Positions 34,034 to 43,034 are shown, counted from the first letter of the stretch. The stretch is DNA of 45,809 nt from Nocardia higoensis NBRC 100133 (GCF_000308595.1 NZ_BAGA01000019.1:1-45809), one strand, 5' to 3'. The notes: generated from the sequence alone by a model not told the origin. Numbers and translations are program-made.

Positions 34034-34867
34034 TTACTCTCCCAACTCGATCGGTGCACCGATGAGGGAGCCGTACTCGGTCCAGCTCCCGTCGTAGTTC
34101 TTGACGTTCTGGTGGCCCAGCAGTTCCTGCAGGACGAACCAGGTGTGCGAGGAGCGCTCGCCGATACGGCAGTAGGCGATGGTCTCCTTCTCGCCGTCCA
34201 GGCCGGCGTCCTTGTAGAGCTGGGCGAGCTCTTCGTCGGACTTGAAGGTGCCGTCCTCGTTGGCCGCCTTGCTCCACGGCACGTTGATCGCGCCGGGGAT
34301 GTGGCCGGGCCGCTGGCTCTGCTCCTGCGGCAGGTGGGCCGGGGCCAGGATCTTGCCGGAGAACTCGTCGGGCGAACGCACGTCGACCAGGTTCTTGGTG
34401 CCGATGGCCGCGATGACCTCGTCACGGAAGGCGCGGATCGACAGGTCCGGCGCGGCGGCCTTGTACTGGGTCGCCGGGCGGTTCACGGCCTCGGTCGACA
34501 GCGGGCGGCCGTCGAGCTCCCACTTCTTGCGGCCGCCGTCGATCAGCTTGACGTCGTTGTGGCCGTAGAGCTTGAAGTACCAGTAGGCGTAGGCCGCGAA
34601 CCAGTTGTTGTTGCCGCCGTAGAGCACCACGGTGTCGTCGTTGGCGATGCCGCGCGCGGAGAGCAGGTCGGAGAACTGCTCCTGGTTCACGAAGTCGCGA
34701 CGGACCGGATCCTGCAGGTCGGACTTCCAGTCCAGGCGCACGGCGCCTTCGATGTGACCACCGTCGTAGGCGGAGGTGTCCTCGTCGACCTCGACGAAGA
34801 CCACGCCGGGGGTGTTGAGGTTCTCTTCGGCCCAGTCCACGGAGACCAGGACATCGGAGCGAGCCAT
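34034..34867 (-). CDS. cysA: Thiosulfate sulfurtransferase (CysA-type rhodanese)
   Basis: This 277-residue tandem rhodanese has the same length as mycobacterial CysA2/CysA3. The N-terminal, inactive rhodanese domain includes VSVDWAEENLNTPGVVFVEVDED and VVLYGGNNNWFAAYAYWYF. The C-terminal, active domain has LVDVRSPDEF and the persulfide-carrying Cys233 in AYCRIGERSSHTWF. It transfers sulfane sulfur from thiosulfate or similar donors. A GAAAGGA ribosome site precedes the ATG. It follows DUF4395 by 51 nt, under the polycysteine leader, so expression should rise when cysteine is scarce. Confidence 0.95.
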   Translation of the reverse strand: MARSDVLVSVDWAEENLNTPGVVFVEVDEDTSAYDGGHIEGAVRLDWKSDLQDPVRRDFVNQEQFSDLLSARGIANDDTVVLYGGNNNWFAAYAYWYFKLYGHNDVKLIDGGRKKWELDGRPLSTEAVNRPATQYKAAAPDLSIRAFRDEVIAAIGTKNLVDVRSPDEFSGKILAPAHLPQEQSQRPGHIPGAINVPWSKAANEDGTFKSDEELAQLYKDAGLDGEKETIAYCRIGERSSHTWFVLQELLGHQNVKNYDGSWTEYGSLIGAPIELGE

Positions 34868-34918
34868 TGTGTTCCTTTCAGCGATGACAACTGCAGGGTC
34901 GGAAGTAACAGTGCAGGG

Positions 34919-35437
34919 TCAGTTCGATGCCGGGGATCCGGCCGGACGGAAACGGGCGACCAGCGGATAGATCCGGCAACCCAGGCAGATACCGAACGCG
35001 GCGTTGAGGAACGCCGCGAACAGGGCGAAGCCGGCGAATACCGCGCCGACCACGGTGGAGCCGAGCACGAAGCCCAGCAGGGAGACGGCCGCGAAGACGA
35101 AGCCGAGCAGCTGGGCGAAGCGCAGCGGCGGCGTCGGCTCGGTCTCGGTGACCGGGCCCAGCCGTGGCGCGACCAGCTTGCCGTAGATCAGGCCGTAGGG
35201 ATGCTTACGCGGCCCGACCAGCGCGCCGATGCCGAACACGACCGCCTGCACGGCGATCAGGACGGTGGCGAGACCGGGGGAGACGGCTGCCGCGAGCAGC
35301 ACCAGCACCAGCACGGCGGTGGTGATCCAGGCGACGAACCGCGGTCCGCGCACGTCGACCTGGTCGACGGTGGGCCGGGGAGCCGATTCGGGACGGGGGG
35401 CCTGCGCGCTGCGCGGCGATTCGAGGTGGGAAGACAT
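34919..35437 (-). CDS. DUF4395 membrane protein
   Basis: The 172-residue protein has a disordered, Pro-rich N-terminus and DQVDVRGPRFVAW, then about four membrane helices (ITTAVLVLVLLAAAVSPGLA, VLIAVQAVVFGIGALVGP and two more). It carries the family pattern HPYGLIYGKLVAPRLGP and the cysteine pair GICLGCRIYP. DUF4395 proteins lie beside rhodanese and thioredoxin genes and may handle sulfur or redox exchange across the membrane. ATG 35437 has AGGAG upstream. First structural gene behind the polycysteine leader ORF. Confidence 0.82.
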   Translation of the reverse strand: MSSHLESPRSAQAPRPESAPRPTVDQVDVRGPRFVAWITTAVLVLVLLAAAVSPGLATVLIAVQAVVFGIGALVGPRKHPYGLIYGKLVAPRLGPVTETEPTPPLRFAQLLGFVFAAVSLLGFVLGSTVVGAVFAGFALFAAFLNAAFGICLGCRIYPLVARFRPAGSPASN

Positions 35438-35490
35438 TGTTGTGCGTACTCCTGCGCTGATTGCTTCGGTGGCGGATGGCCAGGTCGCCG

Positions 35491-35514
35491 GAGGATCACT
35501 CGGGGGATCACTCG
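35491..35514. repeat. Two 12-bp tandem repeats in the sulfur-operon leader
   Basis: GGATCACTCG occurs at 35493-35502 and 35505-35514, within two 12-nt units. They lie between the polycysteine ORF stop and the DUF4395 start, in the part of the leader expected to refold during attenuation. One copy may compete for pairing near the AGGAG ribosome site, but no strong complement is evident. Confidence 0.5.
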
Positions 35515-35565
35515 CGCGGCGGGCAGCGGTCGGCGTCGGACAGAGCTGGGGGAGACGGCCGACCG

Positions 35566-35652
35566 TCAGCGGCACAGGCAGCAACAACCACCGAGTCGAC
35601 ACAGATCAACTGTGCGACGTCGGGTGAGCATCAGCTCGTGGTTGGCTTGCAC
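35566..35652 (-). CDS. Leaderless polycysteine upstream ORF (cysteine-responsive leader)
   Basis: GTG 35652 starts exactly 7 nt after a TAAACT -10 box (35660-35665), giving a leaderless 28-codon ORF. It reads QANHELMLTRRRTVDL and ends CRLGGCCCLCR. This matches the polycysteine leaderless short ORFs described in mycobacteria, which attenuate a cysA2-type operon through ribosome behaviour at Cys codons. It precedes DUF4395-rhodanese-SseC in the same arrangement. When Cys-tRNA is plentiful, translation to the stop lowers downstream expression; starvation relieves it. The class is known; its action here is inferred. An internal ATG at 35631 also exists. Confidence 0.8.
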   Translation of the reverse strand: MQANHELMLTRRRTVDLCRLGGCCCLCR

Positions 35653-35711
35653 GAAAGGCAGTTTACCCAATTCGAGCGGGAAATGGACCGGAGGGGTCGG
35701 ACACCGGGTCC

Positions 35712-36158
35712 TCAGGCCTGGTCGCCCGCTGTCAAGGGGGCCAGCGCGGAGCGGAGATCGCCGGTCTTCGGGACGCCGGAGATACGGAAGCGCTCGCGGC
35801 CCTCGGCGTCGAAGACGAAGGTCGTCGGCAGCGAGAGCACATTGAGCTCGCGGGCCAGGGCGGGCTCGGCGTCGATGTCGACCTCGATATCGCGCGGCGG
35901 CCGCGGGCGGTCGGCCAAATCCGCTGTGACACCGGAGACCACGCGCCGCACCGCCGCGCACGGACCGCACCACTCGGCGGAGAAATGCAGCACCGCGGGA
36001 CCCGCGGTGCCGACACCGGCGGCCGCGAGCAACTCGGCGCGCTGGGCGTCCTGCGCTGCCTCGCCGGTCGGCCTGGCCCGGCCGTCGCGGCGTTGCAGGA
36101 ACAACCCGAAGCCTCCGGCGACGAACAGGACGACGATGAGAATTGTGATTTCTGTCAT
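35712..36158 (-). CDS. Membrane-anchored thioredoxin-like protein
   Basis: The 148-residue product has one N-terminal membrane helix (ILIVVLFVAGGFGLFLQ) and a thioredoxin domain with the redox-active site SAEWCGPCAAVRR, the cis-Pro region NVLSLPTTFVFDAEG and RISGVPKTGDL. It corresponds to the thioredoxin beside cysA2 in mycobacteria (thiX type). Depending on topology it would act on envelope or cytosolic disulfides. The ATG overlaps the lmeA stop by 4 nt, so the two are co-translated, although their functional link is unclear. Confidence 0.88.
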   Translation of the reverse strand: MTEITILIVVLFVAGGFGLFLQRRDGRARPTGEAAQDAQRAELLAAAGVGTAGPAVLHFSAEWCGPCAAVRRVVSGVTADLADRPRPPRDIEVDIDAEPALARELNVLSLPTTFVFDAEGRERFRISGVPKTGDLRSALAPLTAGDQA

Positions 36159-36967
36159 GGTTTCTGCAACTGATCCAGGTCGATGGTCACGTTCTCGCCG
36201 CGGCCCTCCACCACGATCTGGCCGCCGAGCGCGAACGCCTTCGTGGGTGTAACGCCGAACGGCAGGTCTTTGGTGTCGATCGTGCGGGTGAACATCGCGA
36301 GCACCGCCGGCTCGTCCACCGTCGGCGCCACGGCCGGATATCCGAGATCGCTGTCGTCGTCCTGGTGCAGGCCGGTGGCGGTGATGCGGATCTGGTCGCC
36401 GTCGAGCACGAGATCGGCGTCGACGGCCACCGCGACGCCGGTCTGTCCCGCCGCCATGTTCGTCGGCACACCGGTGCGCGGGACGGTGCCGGTGAGCACC
36501 AGTGCGCCCTCGGTCGTCATGCCCGATCCGCCCGAGCCGCCGGTTCCGTCGGATTTGTCCGCCGGCCGCGAATGCACTTGCAGGTCCGGAATGTTGAACA
36601 GCCGGCCGAGTTCGGTGGGCCGTACCCGCATGGCCGACTCGACCCGCTCGACGGGCACTCGCCTGCTGCCGCCGTCGTCGAGATCCTCCAGGTTCAGCCG
36701 GACACCGGTCAGCGTCGCGTCGATGGAGATCTCGCCGGGAATGTCGGGACGGACGGCGACGGCGGTGATGACCACGCTCTCGAACCTGCCGTCCAGCGCG
36801 TGGGAGATGAAGGGGAAGCCGTGGATGGTCACCTCCGGGTCGGCGCCGAGGGCTGCTCCTTCGCGCAGGGTGCGCGAGACCCGGTACTCGGAGTAGGCGG
36901 CGGCGCCGAAGTCGACGATCACCGCCAGGCCCGCCAGGCACAGCAGCCCGATGATCACCTTGCGCAT
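36155..36967 (-). CDS. lmeA: LmeA-like phospholipid-binding lipomannan maturation protein (DUF2993)
   Basis: The 270-residue protein starts with a signal-anchor ([23 protein letters not shown]) followed by a DUF2993 domain: [41 protein letters not shown] strands, and a late [20 protein letters not shown]. LmeA (Rv0817c in M. tuberculosis) is a periplasmic phosphatidylinositide-binding protein needed for lipomannan elongation; synteny and domain fit. A Gly/Ser-rich linker ([10 protein letters not shown]) is inserted mid-protein. The ATG is 8 nt after TAGTGT (36976-36981). It is divergent from the OmpR regulator gene. Confidence 0.82.
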   Translation of the reverse strand: MRKVIIGLLCLAGLAVIVDFGAAAYSEYRVSRTLREGAALGADPEVTIHGFPFISHALDGRFESVVITAVAVRPDIPGEISIDATLTGVRLNLEDLDDGGSRRVPVERVESAMRVRPTELGRLFNIPDLQVHSRPADKSDGTGGSGGSGMTTEGALVLTGTVPRTGVPTNMAAGQTGVAVAVDADLVLDGDQIRITATGLHQDDDSDLGYPAVAPTVDEPAVLAMFTRTIDTKDLPFGVTPTKAFALGGQIVVEGRGENVTIDLDQLQKP

Positions 36968-37187
36968 GGTGGTCAACACTAGTGCGGCGCGCGGTTGCCG
37001 GACACGACGGTCCCGGCCGGAGTACATTCACCCGGACCGCGAGGTCATCGGGTTGCACGCGCTAATCTTGCATCCGATCACCTGTAACAGCGATGTGGCG
37101 TCCACGGTGCTCCGGTGTTGCTCGTGCTGCGAACCGCCGGCGCCGTTCGCCGCACGCAGGCCGTGCTATGAGATGGGAGGAGGGCTC

Positions 37188-37967
37188 GTGGAGCTGCTCC
37201 TGCTGACCTCCGACCCCAACCCCGAGTCGGTGCTGCCCTCGCTCGTGTTGCTGGCGCACAATGTGCGACCCGCGCCGACCGAGGTCGCGTCGCTGCTGGA
37301 GGCCGGGACCGCGGACGTCGCGCTGGTGGATGCCCGGACCGACCTGGCCGCCGCGCGTGGACTGTGCAGGCTGCTCGGCAGCACCGGCTCGTCGGTTCCG
37401 GTCGTGGCGGTCCTCACCGAAGGCGGCCTGGTCGCGGTCAACGCGGACTGGGGTCTGGACGACATCCTGCTGCCCGGCACCGGGCCCGCCGAGCTGGACG
37501 CCCGGCTGCGCCTGCTGGTCGGACGCAACGGCGGCGTGGCCAGCCCGGAGAACACGGGCAAGATCACACTGGGCGAGCTGGTCATCGACGAGGGCACCTA
37601 CACCGCCCGGCTGCGCGGCCGCCCGCTCGACCTGACCTACAAGGAATTCGAGCTCCTCAAGTACCTCGCCCAGCACGCGGGCCGGGTGTTCACCCGCGCC
37701 CAGTTGTTACAGGAGGTCTGGGGCTACGACTTCTTCGGCGGCACCCGCACCGTGGATGTGCACGTGCGACGCCTGCGCGCCAAGCTCGGCAGCGAGTACG
37801 AATCGCTGATCGGCACCGTGCGCAATGTCGGTTACAAGGCGGTACGTCCCGCGCGGTCCTCGGTCAAGGGCGAGGCGCCGACTTTCCCGGATGAAGACGG
37901 GGCGGGCGGCCCGGCCGACGGCAACGGCGACGACGCGCTGGCGCCGAGCAGCGGATCGGCTCAGTAA
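37188..37967 (+). CDS. OmpR-family response regulator (GlnR-like, atypical)
   Basis: The 259-residue regulator has a divergent receiver domain ([20 protein letters not shown], with [12 protein letters not shown] carrying Asp48) and a typical OmpR/PhoB winged helix ([48 protein letters not shown]). It matches the Rv0818/GlnR-like group that lacks a cognate kinase and binds DNA as a constitutive dimer; nitrogen control is established for GlnR itself but not for this protein. A disordered acidic tail of ~40 residues follows. The GTG has GGGAGGAGGG upstream; ATG 37173 is an alternative. It lies 3 nt before mshD. Confidence 0.85.
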   Translation: MELLLLTSDPNPESVLPSLVLLAHNVRPAPTEVASLLEAGTADVALVDARTDLAAARGLCRLLGSTGSSVPVVAVLTEGGLVAVNADWGLDDILLPGTGPAELDARLRLLVGRNGGVASPENTGKITLGELVIDEGTYTARLRGRPLDLTYKEFELLKYLAQHAGRVFTRAQLLQEVWGYDFFGGTRTVDVHVRRLRAKLGSEYESLIGTVRNVGYKAVRPARSSVKGEAPTFPDEDGAGGPADGNGDDALAPSSGSAQ

Positions 37968-37970
37968 CCG

Positions 37971-38885
37971 ATGGGCGAACCTGTTCTGCGGTGGCAGGAG
38001 ACCGTGGACGCCCCGACGGCCGAGGCGATCCGGGCACTGCTGGAGCGTGCCCGCGCCGCCGACGGTGTCGCCGCGGTCTCCGAACAGGCGGTGCTCTCGC
38101 TGAGCGCGCCCGGCCGGACGAGGCATCTGCTCGCCGAGCGCGACGGCGCCCTCGCCGGATACGCCAGTCTCGTACCCGCACACGGTGATCACCCCGCGAT
38201 GGTGGAGGCTGCGGTCGATCCCGCGCTGCGCGGCGGCGGTATCGGCGCCGCCCTGGTGCGGGCCGCGCTGGCCGAGGGCGGTCCCGGCGCCCGGATCTGG
38301 GCGCACGGCGATCTGCCCGCGGCGAAGAGTGTCGCGGCGGGGCTGGGCTTGCGCGTGGCACGCGAGCTCTGGCAGATGCGCCGCAGTCTGGCAACGCCCG
38401 AGCTACCCGCGGTGGAGGTGCCGGAGGGGCTCGTCGTGCGCACGTATACCGGCCCGGAGGACGACGCCGAGCTGCTGCGCGTCAACAACGCCGCATTCGA
38501 CTGGCATCCCGAACAGGGCGGTTGGACCGAGCGCGAGATCGAGGCCAGGCGCGCGGAGCCCTGGTTCGATCCGGCGGGGCTGTTCATCGCGACCGATGCG
38601 GCCGACCCCGTGCGAATCCTCGGCTTCCACTGGACCAAGGTCCACACCGAGACCACGCCGCCGCTGGGCGAGGTCTATGTGGTCGGCATCGATCCGGCCG
38701 CCCAGGGCCGTGGCCTCGGCAGGCTGCTCACCCTGGTCGGCCTGCGGCATCTGCGCTCGCTCGGGCTGGAGACGGTGCTGCTCTACACCGAGGCCGACAA
38801 CACCGCGGCGGTCAACACCTACACGAAGCTCGGGTTCACGCCCTTCCACGTCGACGTCGCCTACGGCGAGCCGATCGGCGCTTGA
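37971..38885 (+). CDS. mshD: Mycothiol synthase
   Basis: MshD acetylates Cys-GlcN-Ins with acetyl-CoA in the last step of mycothiol synthesis. The 304-residue protein has two GNAT domains. The N-terminal one is degenerate (VDPALRGGGIGAALVRAAL). The active C-terminal one has NNAAFDWHPEQGGWTEREIEAR, GFHWTKVH, and the acetyl-CoA loop VVGIDPAAQGRGLGRLL, then YTEADNTAAVNTYTKLGF. The presence of mycothiol places the organism in Actinobacteria. It is 3 nt after the regulator gene and is followed by a CACCGGG-CCCGGTG hairpin. Confidence 0.95.
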   Translation: MGEPVLRWQETVDAPTAEAIRALLERARAADGVAAVSEQAVLSLSAPGRTRHLLAERDGALAGYASLVPAHGDHPAMVEAAVDPALRGGGIGAALVRAALAEGGPGARIWAHGDLPAAKSVAAGLGLRVARELWQMRRSLATPELPAVEVPEGLVVRTYTGPEDDAELLRVNNAAFDWHPEQGGWTEREIEARRAEPWFDPAGLFIATDAADPVRILGFHWTKVHTETTPPLGEVYVVGIDPAAQGRGLGRLLTLVGLRHLRSLGLETVLLYTEADNTAAVNTYTKLGFTPFHVDVAYGEPIGA

Positions 38886-38894
38886 GATCGCCTG

Positions 38895-38914
38895 CACCGG
38901 GTAGACCCCCGGTG
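38895..38914 (+). terminator. Putative mshD terminator hairpin
   Basis: CACCGGG (38895-38901) pairs perfectly with CCCGGTG (38908-38914) around TAGACC, 10 nt after the mshD stop. No T run follows. Confidence 0.45.
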
Positions 38915-38928
38915 TCGGTCCGATGTCG

Positions 38929-38978
38929 GCGCGGTAACCGGGATCGAACCGGTGGCAAACATCACGCTATTACCACGC
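38929..38978 (-). other. tRNA acceptor/T-arm-like structure
   Basis: On the minus strand ACCGG-TTCGATC-CCGGT forms a perfect T-arm with the B-box-like GGTTCGATCC, flanked by a 9-bp outer stem (38970-38978 with 38929-38937, one T-G pair). Only ~17 nt separate the 5' outer strand from the T-arm, so D and anticodon arms are missing. It is not a functional tRNA. It might be an integration-site relic or a coincidental structured element. Confidence 0.3.
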
Positions 38979-38992
38979 AATCGCGTAGTCCT

Positions 38993-39036
38993 GTTCACCC
39001 TGCGTTCATCCTCGCTCGTCCGGCTGTCAACCGGGC
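38993..39036 (+). promoter_or_regulatory. PHO-box-like direct repeat array upstream of pstS
   Basis: GTTCACCCTGC (38993-39003) and GTTCATCCTCG (39004-39014) are adjacent 11-bp direct repeats that fit the actinomycete PHO box consensus bound by PhoP-type OmpR regulators. Two weaker units may follow (39015-39025, 39026-39036). The array ends 6 nt before a TACTTT -10 box (39042-39047), an activator position. RegX3 or PhoP binding under phosphate limitation is the natural inference. Confidence 0.75.
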
Positions 39037-39041
39037 GAATT

Positions 39042-39047
39042 TACTTT
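39042..39047 (+). promoter_or_regulatory. pstS -10 box
   Basis: TACTTT directly downstream of the PHO-box array would start transcription near 39054. The ~108-nt leader begins with a stable hairpin, CGGGCAAC-GAGT-GTTGCCCG (39054-39073). Confidence 0.55.
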
Positions 39048-39161
39048 GTTACTCGGGCAACGAGTGTTGCCCGGTGAGCGAGTTCGGCCGAACGGCCACC
39101 ATGACCACCCGCCCGGGCCGGTGAGGGACCGGGCGTGTCGGAAGCGAATTCCGGAGGAACA

Positions 39162-40274
39162 GTGAATCTCAAGCGCAGCAGCGCCCTCGTGGGCGTTCTG
39201 GCGGCCGTCGCCATGCCACTCGTCGCCTGTGGCAGTGACGACAACAGCGCGGCGGGCACGGGCACCGAGGCCAACTCCAGCGTCGAGTGCGGCGGCAAGG
39301 AGTCGCTCAAGGCCAGCGGCGCGTCCTCGCAGAAGAACGCGATGGAGCGCTTCATCGCCGCGTACGAAGCCAATTGCGACGGCTTCACCCTGAACTACAC
39401 CTCTAGCGGCTCCGGCGCGGGCGTCAACGAGTTCGTCGGCGGCCAGACCGACTTCGGCGGCTCCGACTCCCCGCTGAGCGAGTCCAAGGGTGAACCGGCC
39501 AAGGCCGCCGAGCGCTGCGGCGCCCCGGCGTGGAACCTGCCGACCGTCTTCGGCCCCATCGCCATCACCTACAACATCGCCGGCGTGACCGACCTCGTGC
39601 TCGACGGTCCGACCGCGGCCAAGATCTTCAACGGCTCCATCAAGACCTGGGACGCCCCGGAGATCAAGGCGCTGAACCCGAAGGCCACCCTGCCCGCCGA
39701 GCCGATCGCCGTGATCTTCCGCTCGGACGAGTCGGGCACCACCGACAACTTCCAGCTCTACCTGGACGCCGCCTCCGGCGGCGCCTGGGGCAAGGGCGCG
39801 GGCAAGTCCTTCGCCGGCGGCGTCGGTGAGGGCGCCAAGGGCAACGAGGGCACCTCGGCCGCGGTGAAGAACACCAAGAACTCGATCACCTACAACGAGT
39901 GGTCCTTCGCCAAGGCGCAGAACCTCTCGGTCGCCCAGATCGTCACCTCCGCGGGTCCGGACCCGGTCACGCTCTCGGTCGAGACCGCGGGCAAGGCCAT
40001 CGACGGCGTGAAGATCAAGGGCCAGGGCAACGACCTGGTGCTCGACACCAGCTCGTTCTACCGTCCCACCCAGGCGGGCGCCTACCCGGTCATGATGGCC
40101 ACCTACGAGATCGTGTGCTCGAAGTACACCGATGCCGCCACCGGCGAGGCCGTCAAGGCGTTCCTGACCTCCGCGGTGACCAACGGTCAGGCCGGACTCG
40201 AGGACAACGGGTACATCCCGATCCCCGACGCGTTCAAGACCCGGCTGACCACCGCGATCGAAGCGATCTCCTGA
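39162..40274 (+). CDS. pstS: Phosphate ABC transporter substrate-binding lipoprotein PstS
   Basis: PstS captures periplasmic phosphate for the PstCAB importer. The 370-residue precursor has a signal peptide ([16 protein letters not shown]) ending in the lipobox LVAC, so it is anchored as a lipoprotein. Phosphate-binding segments are visible: [44 protein letters not shown] and [16 protein letters not shown]. The GTG start follows GGAGGA closely (3-4 nt); an in-frame GTG at 39135 is less likely as it would lengthen the signal. First gene of pstSCAB, controlled by the PHO-box-like array. Confidence 0.96.
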   Translation: MNLKRSSALVGVLAAVAMPLVACGSDDNSAAGTGTEANSSVECGGKESLKASGASSQKNAMERFIAAYEANCDGFTLNYTSSGSGAGVNEFVGGQTDFGGSDSPLSESKGEPAKAAERCGAPAWNLPTVFGPIAITYNIAGVTDLVLDGPTAAKIFNGSIKTWDAPEIKALNPKATLPAEPIAVIFRSDESGTTDNFQLYLDAASGGAWGKGAGKSFAGGVGEGAKGNEGTSAAVKNTKNSITYNEWSFAKAQNLSVAQIVTSAGPDPVTLSVETAGKAIDGVKIKGQGNDLVLDTSSFYRPTQAGAYPVMMATYEIVCSKYTDAATGEAVKAFLTSAVTNGQAGLEDNGYIPIPDAFKTRLTTAIEAIS

Positions 40275-40281
40275 TTCAGCC

Positions 40282-41334
40282 ATGACAGTGCACCCTGAGG
40301 TGGCCGGACCGGACCTGTCGAAGTCGACGGGTCCGCTCCCGGCTGGAGATACTGCGCAGATGCCGAGTGAACCGAAATTCGAGAAGGCGGCAGGCGCCGG
40401 AAAGGCGCCGCACAGCGGCCGGGCGGAGACGGTCTTCCGTTCGCTGGCGACCGCGGCGGGCGCGACCATCGTCGCCTCGATCGCGCTGATCGCCTTGTTC
40501 CTGCTGATCCGCGCGGTGCCATCCCTCAGGGCCGACACGGTCAACTTCTTCACCAGCACCGAGTTCAACACCACCGACGCGGGCAACCTGCGCTTCGGTA
40601 TCAAGGACCTGCTCATGGTCACGGTGTTGAGCTCGGTGTTCGCGCTGGTGATCGCGGTGCCGATCGGTGTGGGCATCGCCCTGTTCCTGACCCACTACGC
40701 GCCGAAGGCGCTCGCCCGGCCGTTCGCCATGCTGGTCGACCTGCTCGCGGCGGTCCCCTCGATCGTCTTCGGCCTGTGGGGCTTTCTGGTACTGGCCCCG
40801 AAGATCGAGCCGGTGCAGCGGTTCCTGAACGACCACCTCGGCTGGTTGTTCCTGTTCGCCGACGGCAACGTCTCGATCTCCGGCGGCGGCACCATCTTCA
40901 CCGCGGGCATCGTGCTCGCCGTGATGATCCTGCCGATCATCACCTCGGTTTCGCGTGAGGTGTTCAACCTGACGCCGGTCTCGCACATCGAGGCGGCACA
41001 GGCCCTCGGCGCGACCAAATGGGAAGTCGTGCGGATGACCGTGCTGCCCTACGGCCGCAGCGGCGTCATCGCCGGTTCCATGCTCGGTCTCGGCCGCGCG
41101 CTCGGTGAGACCATCGCGGTGCTCATCGTGCTGCGCACTTCGGCACAGGCGGGGAACTGGTCGCTGTTCGACGGCGGCTACACCTTCGCCTCCAAGATCG
41201 CTTCGGCGGCATCGGAGTTCAGTTCGCCGCTGCCGACCGGCGCCTACATCGCGGCCGGCTTCGTCCTGTTCGCGCTGACCTTCGTGGTCAACGCGCTGGC
41301 CCGGCTCGCCGCGGGCGGAAAGGTGAACGGCTGA
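40282..41334 (+). CDS. pstC: Phosphate ABC transporter permease PstC
   Basis: PstC is one of two membrane permease subunits. The 350-residue protein has a ~50-residue disordered cytoplasmic N-terminus, then about six membrane helices. The ABC permease coupling loop is [46 protein letters not shown]. Family markers are [36 protein letters not shown] and [18 protein letters not shown]. It lies 7 nt after pstS and shares the TGATG junction with pstA. Confidence 0.96.
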   Translation: MTVHPEVAGPDLSKSTGPLPAGDTAQMPSEPKFEKAAGAGKAPHSGRAETVFRSLATAAGATIVASIALIALFLLIRAVPSLRADTVNFFTSTEFNTTDAGNLRFGIKDLLMVTVLSSVFALVIAVPIGVGIALFLTHYAPKALARPFAMLVDLLAAVPSIVFGLWGFLVLAPKIEPVQRFLNDHLGWLFLFADGNVSISGGGTIFTAGIVLAVMILPIITSVSREVFNLTPVSHIEAAQALGATKWEVVRMTVLPYGRSGVIAGSMLGLGRALGETIAVLIVLRTSAQAGNWSLFDGGYTFASKIASAASEFSSPLPTGAYIAAGFVLFALTFVVNALARLAAGGKVNG

Positions 41335-42239
41335 TGACCACGCTCACGAAGTTCGATCAGCCGGTCAAGGCGCCCACCTTCCGGCATGTGAGTGCCTCCC
41401 GGCGGATCAAGAACAACCTGGCCACCGCCGTCTTCACGCTGTGCTTCGCCATCGCGCTCGTCCCGCTGGGCTGGGTGCTGTGGATGGTGCTCAGCGAGGG
41501 CATCGGCGCGATCGTGTCGTCGACCTGGTGGACGAACTCGCAGAAGGGCATCCTGCCCGATCAGTCCGGCGGCGGCGTCTACCACGCCATCTACGGCACC
41601 ATCGTCCAGTCCGCGGTCGCCGCGGTCATCGCGGTGCCGCTGGGCATCATGGCGGCGGTGTACCTGGTCGAGTACGGCAAGGGCAGGCTGGCGAAGGTCA
41701 CCACCTTCATGGTCGACATCCTCGCCGGTGTGCCCTCGATCGTCGCGGCGCTGTTCATCTTCGCGCTGTGGATCGCCACCTTCGGCGCACCGCAGAGTGC
41801 CTTCGCCGTCTCGCTCGCCCTGGTGCTGCTGATGCTGCCGGTGGTGGTGCGCAGCACCGAGGAGATGCTCAAGCTGGTGCCCGACGAGCTGCGCGAAGCC
41901 TCCTACGCACTCGGCATCCCGAAGTGGAAGACGATCGTGCGCATCGTCATCCCGACCGCCGCGCCCGGCATGATCAGCGGCATGCTGCTGGCGCTGGCCC
42001 GCGTGATGGGCGAGACCGCGCCGGTGCTGGTCCTGGTCGGCTACGCCAAGTCCATCAACACCAACCTCTTCGACGGCAACATGGCCTCGCTGCCGCTGCT
42101 GATCTACCAGGAGCTGGCCAATCCCGAAGCGGCGGGCCGCGAACGGGTCTGGGGTGCGGCGCTCACGCTGATCCTGCTCATCGCGCTGCTGTACGGGGCG
42201 GCCGCGGTCGTCAACAAGCTGCTCACGCGGAACCGATAG
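41334..42239 (+). CDS. pstA: Phosphate ABC transporter permease PstA
   Basis: PstA is the second permease subunit. The 301-residue protein has six predicted helices. The coupling loop is LREASYALGIPKWKTIVRIVIPTAAPGMISGMLLALARVMGETAPVLVLVG. VSFMVDILAGVPSIVAALF-type sequence (TTFMVDILAGVPSIVAALFIFALW) matches the family. The ATG overlaps the pstC stop by 1 nt, and pstB follows after 18 nt, so all four genes are one operon. Confidence 0.96.
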   Translation: MTTLTKFDQPVKAPTFRHVSASRRIKNNLATAVFTLCFAIALVPLGWVLWMVLSEGIGAIVSSTWWTNSQKGILPDQSGGGVYHAIYGTIVQSAVAAVIAVPLGIMAAVYLVEYGKGRLAKVTTFMVDILAGVPSIVAALFIFALWIATFGAPQSAFAVSLALVLLMLPVVVRSTEEMLKLVPDELREASYALGIPKWKTIVRIVIPTAAPGMISGMLLALARVMGETAPVLVLVGYAKSINTNLFDGNMASLPLLIYQELANPEAAGRERVWGAALTLILLIALLYGAAAVVNKLLTRNR

Positions 42240-42257
42240 AAGCGAACGGAAACTGAC

Positions 42258-43034
42258 ATGGCCAAGCGGATCGACGTCAAAGAACTGAACATCTTCTACG
42301 GCAAATTCCACGCCGTGGCCGATGTGTCGCTGACCGTGCTGCCGCGTAGCGTGACCGCGTTCATCGGTCCCTCCGGCTGCGGCAAGTCCACCGTGCTGCG
42401 TTCGCTCAACCGGATGCACGAGGTGACCCCGAACGCCCGCGTCGAGGGCGCGGTGCTGCTCGACGGCGAGGACATCTACGGCGACCACGTCGACCCGGTG
42501 GGCGTGCGCCGCACCATCGGGATGGTCTTCCAGCGCCCGAATCCGTTCCCGACCATGTCGATCCGCGACAACGTGGTGGCCGGCCTGCGTCTGCAGGGCG
42601 TGCGCGACAAGAAGGAACTCGACGAGGTCGCCGAGCGCTCGCTGCGCGGGGCGAACCTGTGGAACGAGGTCAAGGACCGGCTCGACAAGCCGGGCGGCGG
42701 GCTGTCCGGTGGTCAGCAGCAGCGTCTGTGCATCGCCCGCGCCATCGCGGTCTCGCCGGACGTGCTGTTGATGGACGAGCCCTGCTCGGCGCTCGACCCG
42801 ATCTCCACGCTGGCGATCGAGGATCTGATCACCGAGCTGAAGAAGGACTTCACCATCGTGATCGTCACGCACAACATGCAGCAGGCGGCGCGCGTGAGCG
42901 ATCAGACCGGCTTCTTCAACTTGGAGGCCCAGGGCAAGCCGGGCCGGCTGGTCGAGATCGACGACACCGAGAAGATCTTCTCCAACCCGGGGAAGAAGGC
43001 CACCGAGGATTACATCTCCGGTCGCTTCGGCTGA
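42258..43034 (+). CDS. pstB: Phosphate ABC transporter ATP-binding protein PstB
   Basis: PstB powers phosphate import. The 258-residue ATPase has Walker [21 protein letters not shown], the Q-loop [15 protein letters not shown], signature [16 protein letters not shown], Walker [14 protein letters not shown] and switch His in [15 protein letters not shown]. The PstB-typical NRMHE and NPFPTM segments separate it from other importers. ATG 42258 follows GAACGGAAA-type purine sequence. A very stable hairpin follows the stop. Confidence 0.97.
   Translation: MAKRIDVKELNIFYGKFHAVADVSLTVLPRSVTAFIGPSGCGKSTVLRSLNRMHEVTPNARVEGAVLLDGEDIYGDHVDPVGVRRTIGMVFQRPNPFPTMSIRDNVVAGLRLQGVRDKKELDEVAERSLRGANLWNEVKDRLDKPGGGLSGGQQQRLCIARAIAVSPDVLLMDEPCSALDPISTLAIEDLITELKKDFTIVIVTHNMQQAARVSDQTGFFNLEAQGKPGRLVEIDDTEKIFSNPGKKATEDYISGRFG

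Noticed and set aside
37030..37206. Cys-rich leader ORF ahead of the OmpR regulator (frames containing CCSCC and CSCSC)
   Set aside because: The Cys codons appear in two frames of the same TGC-rich patch, there is no leaderless spacing, and one frame simply runs into the regulator.
38900..39015. Complete tRNA gene on the minus strand
   Set aside because: A T-arm is present, but no pairing 5' acceptor strand, D-arm or anticodon arm exists at tRNA distance.
39074..39124. 16-codon frame in the pstS leader
   Set aside because: It has a GTG start inside a hairpin arm, no ribosome site and no recognisable peptide; chance is the simpler reading.
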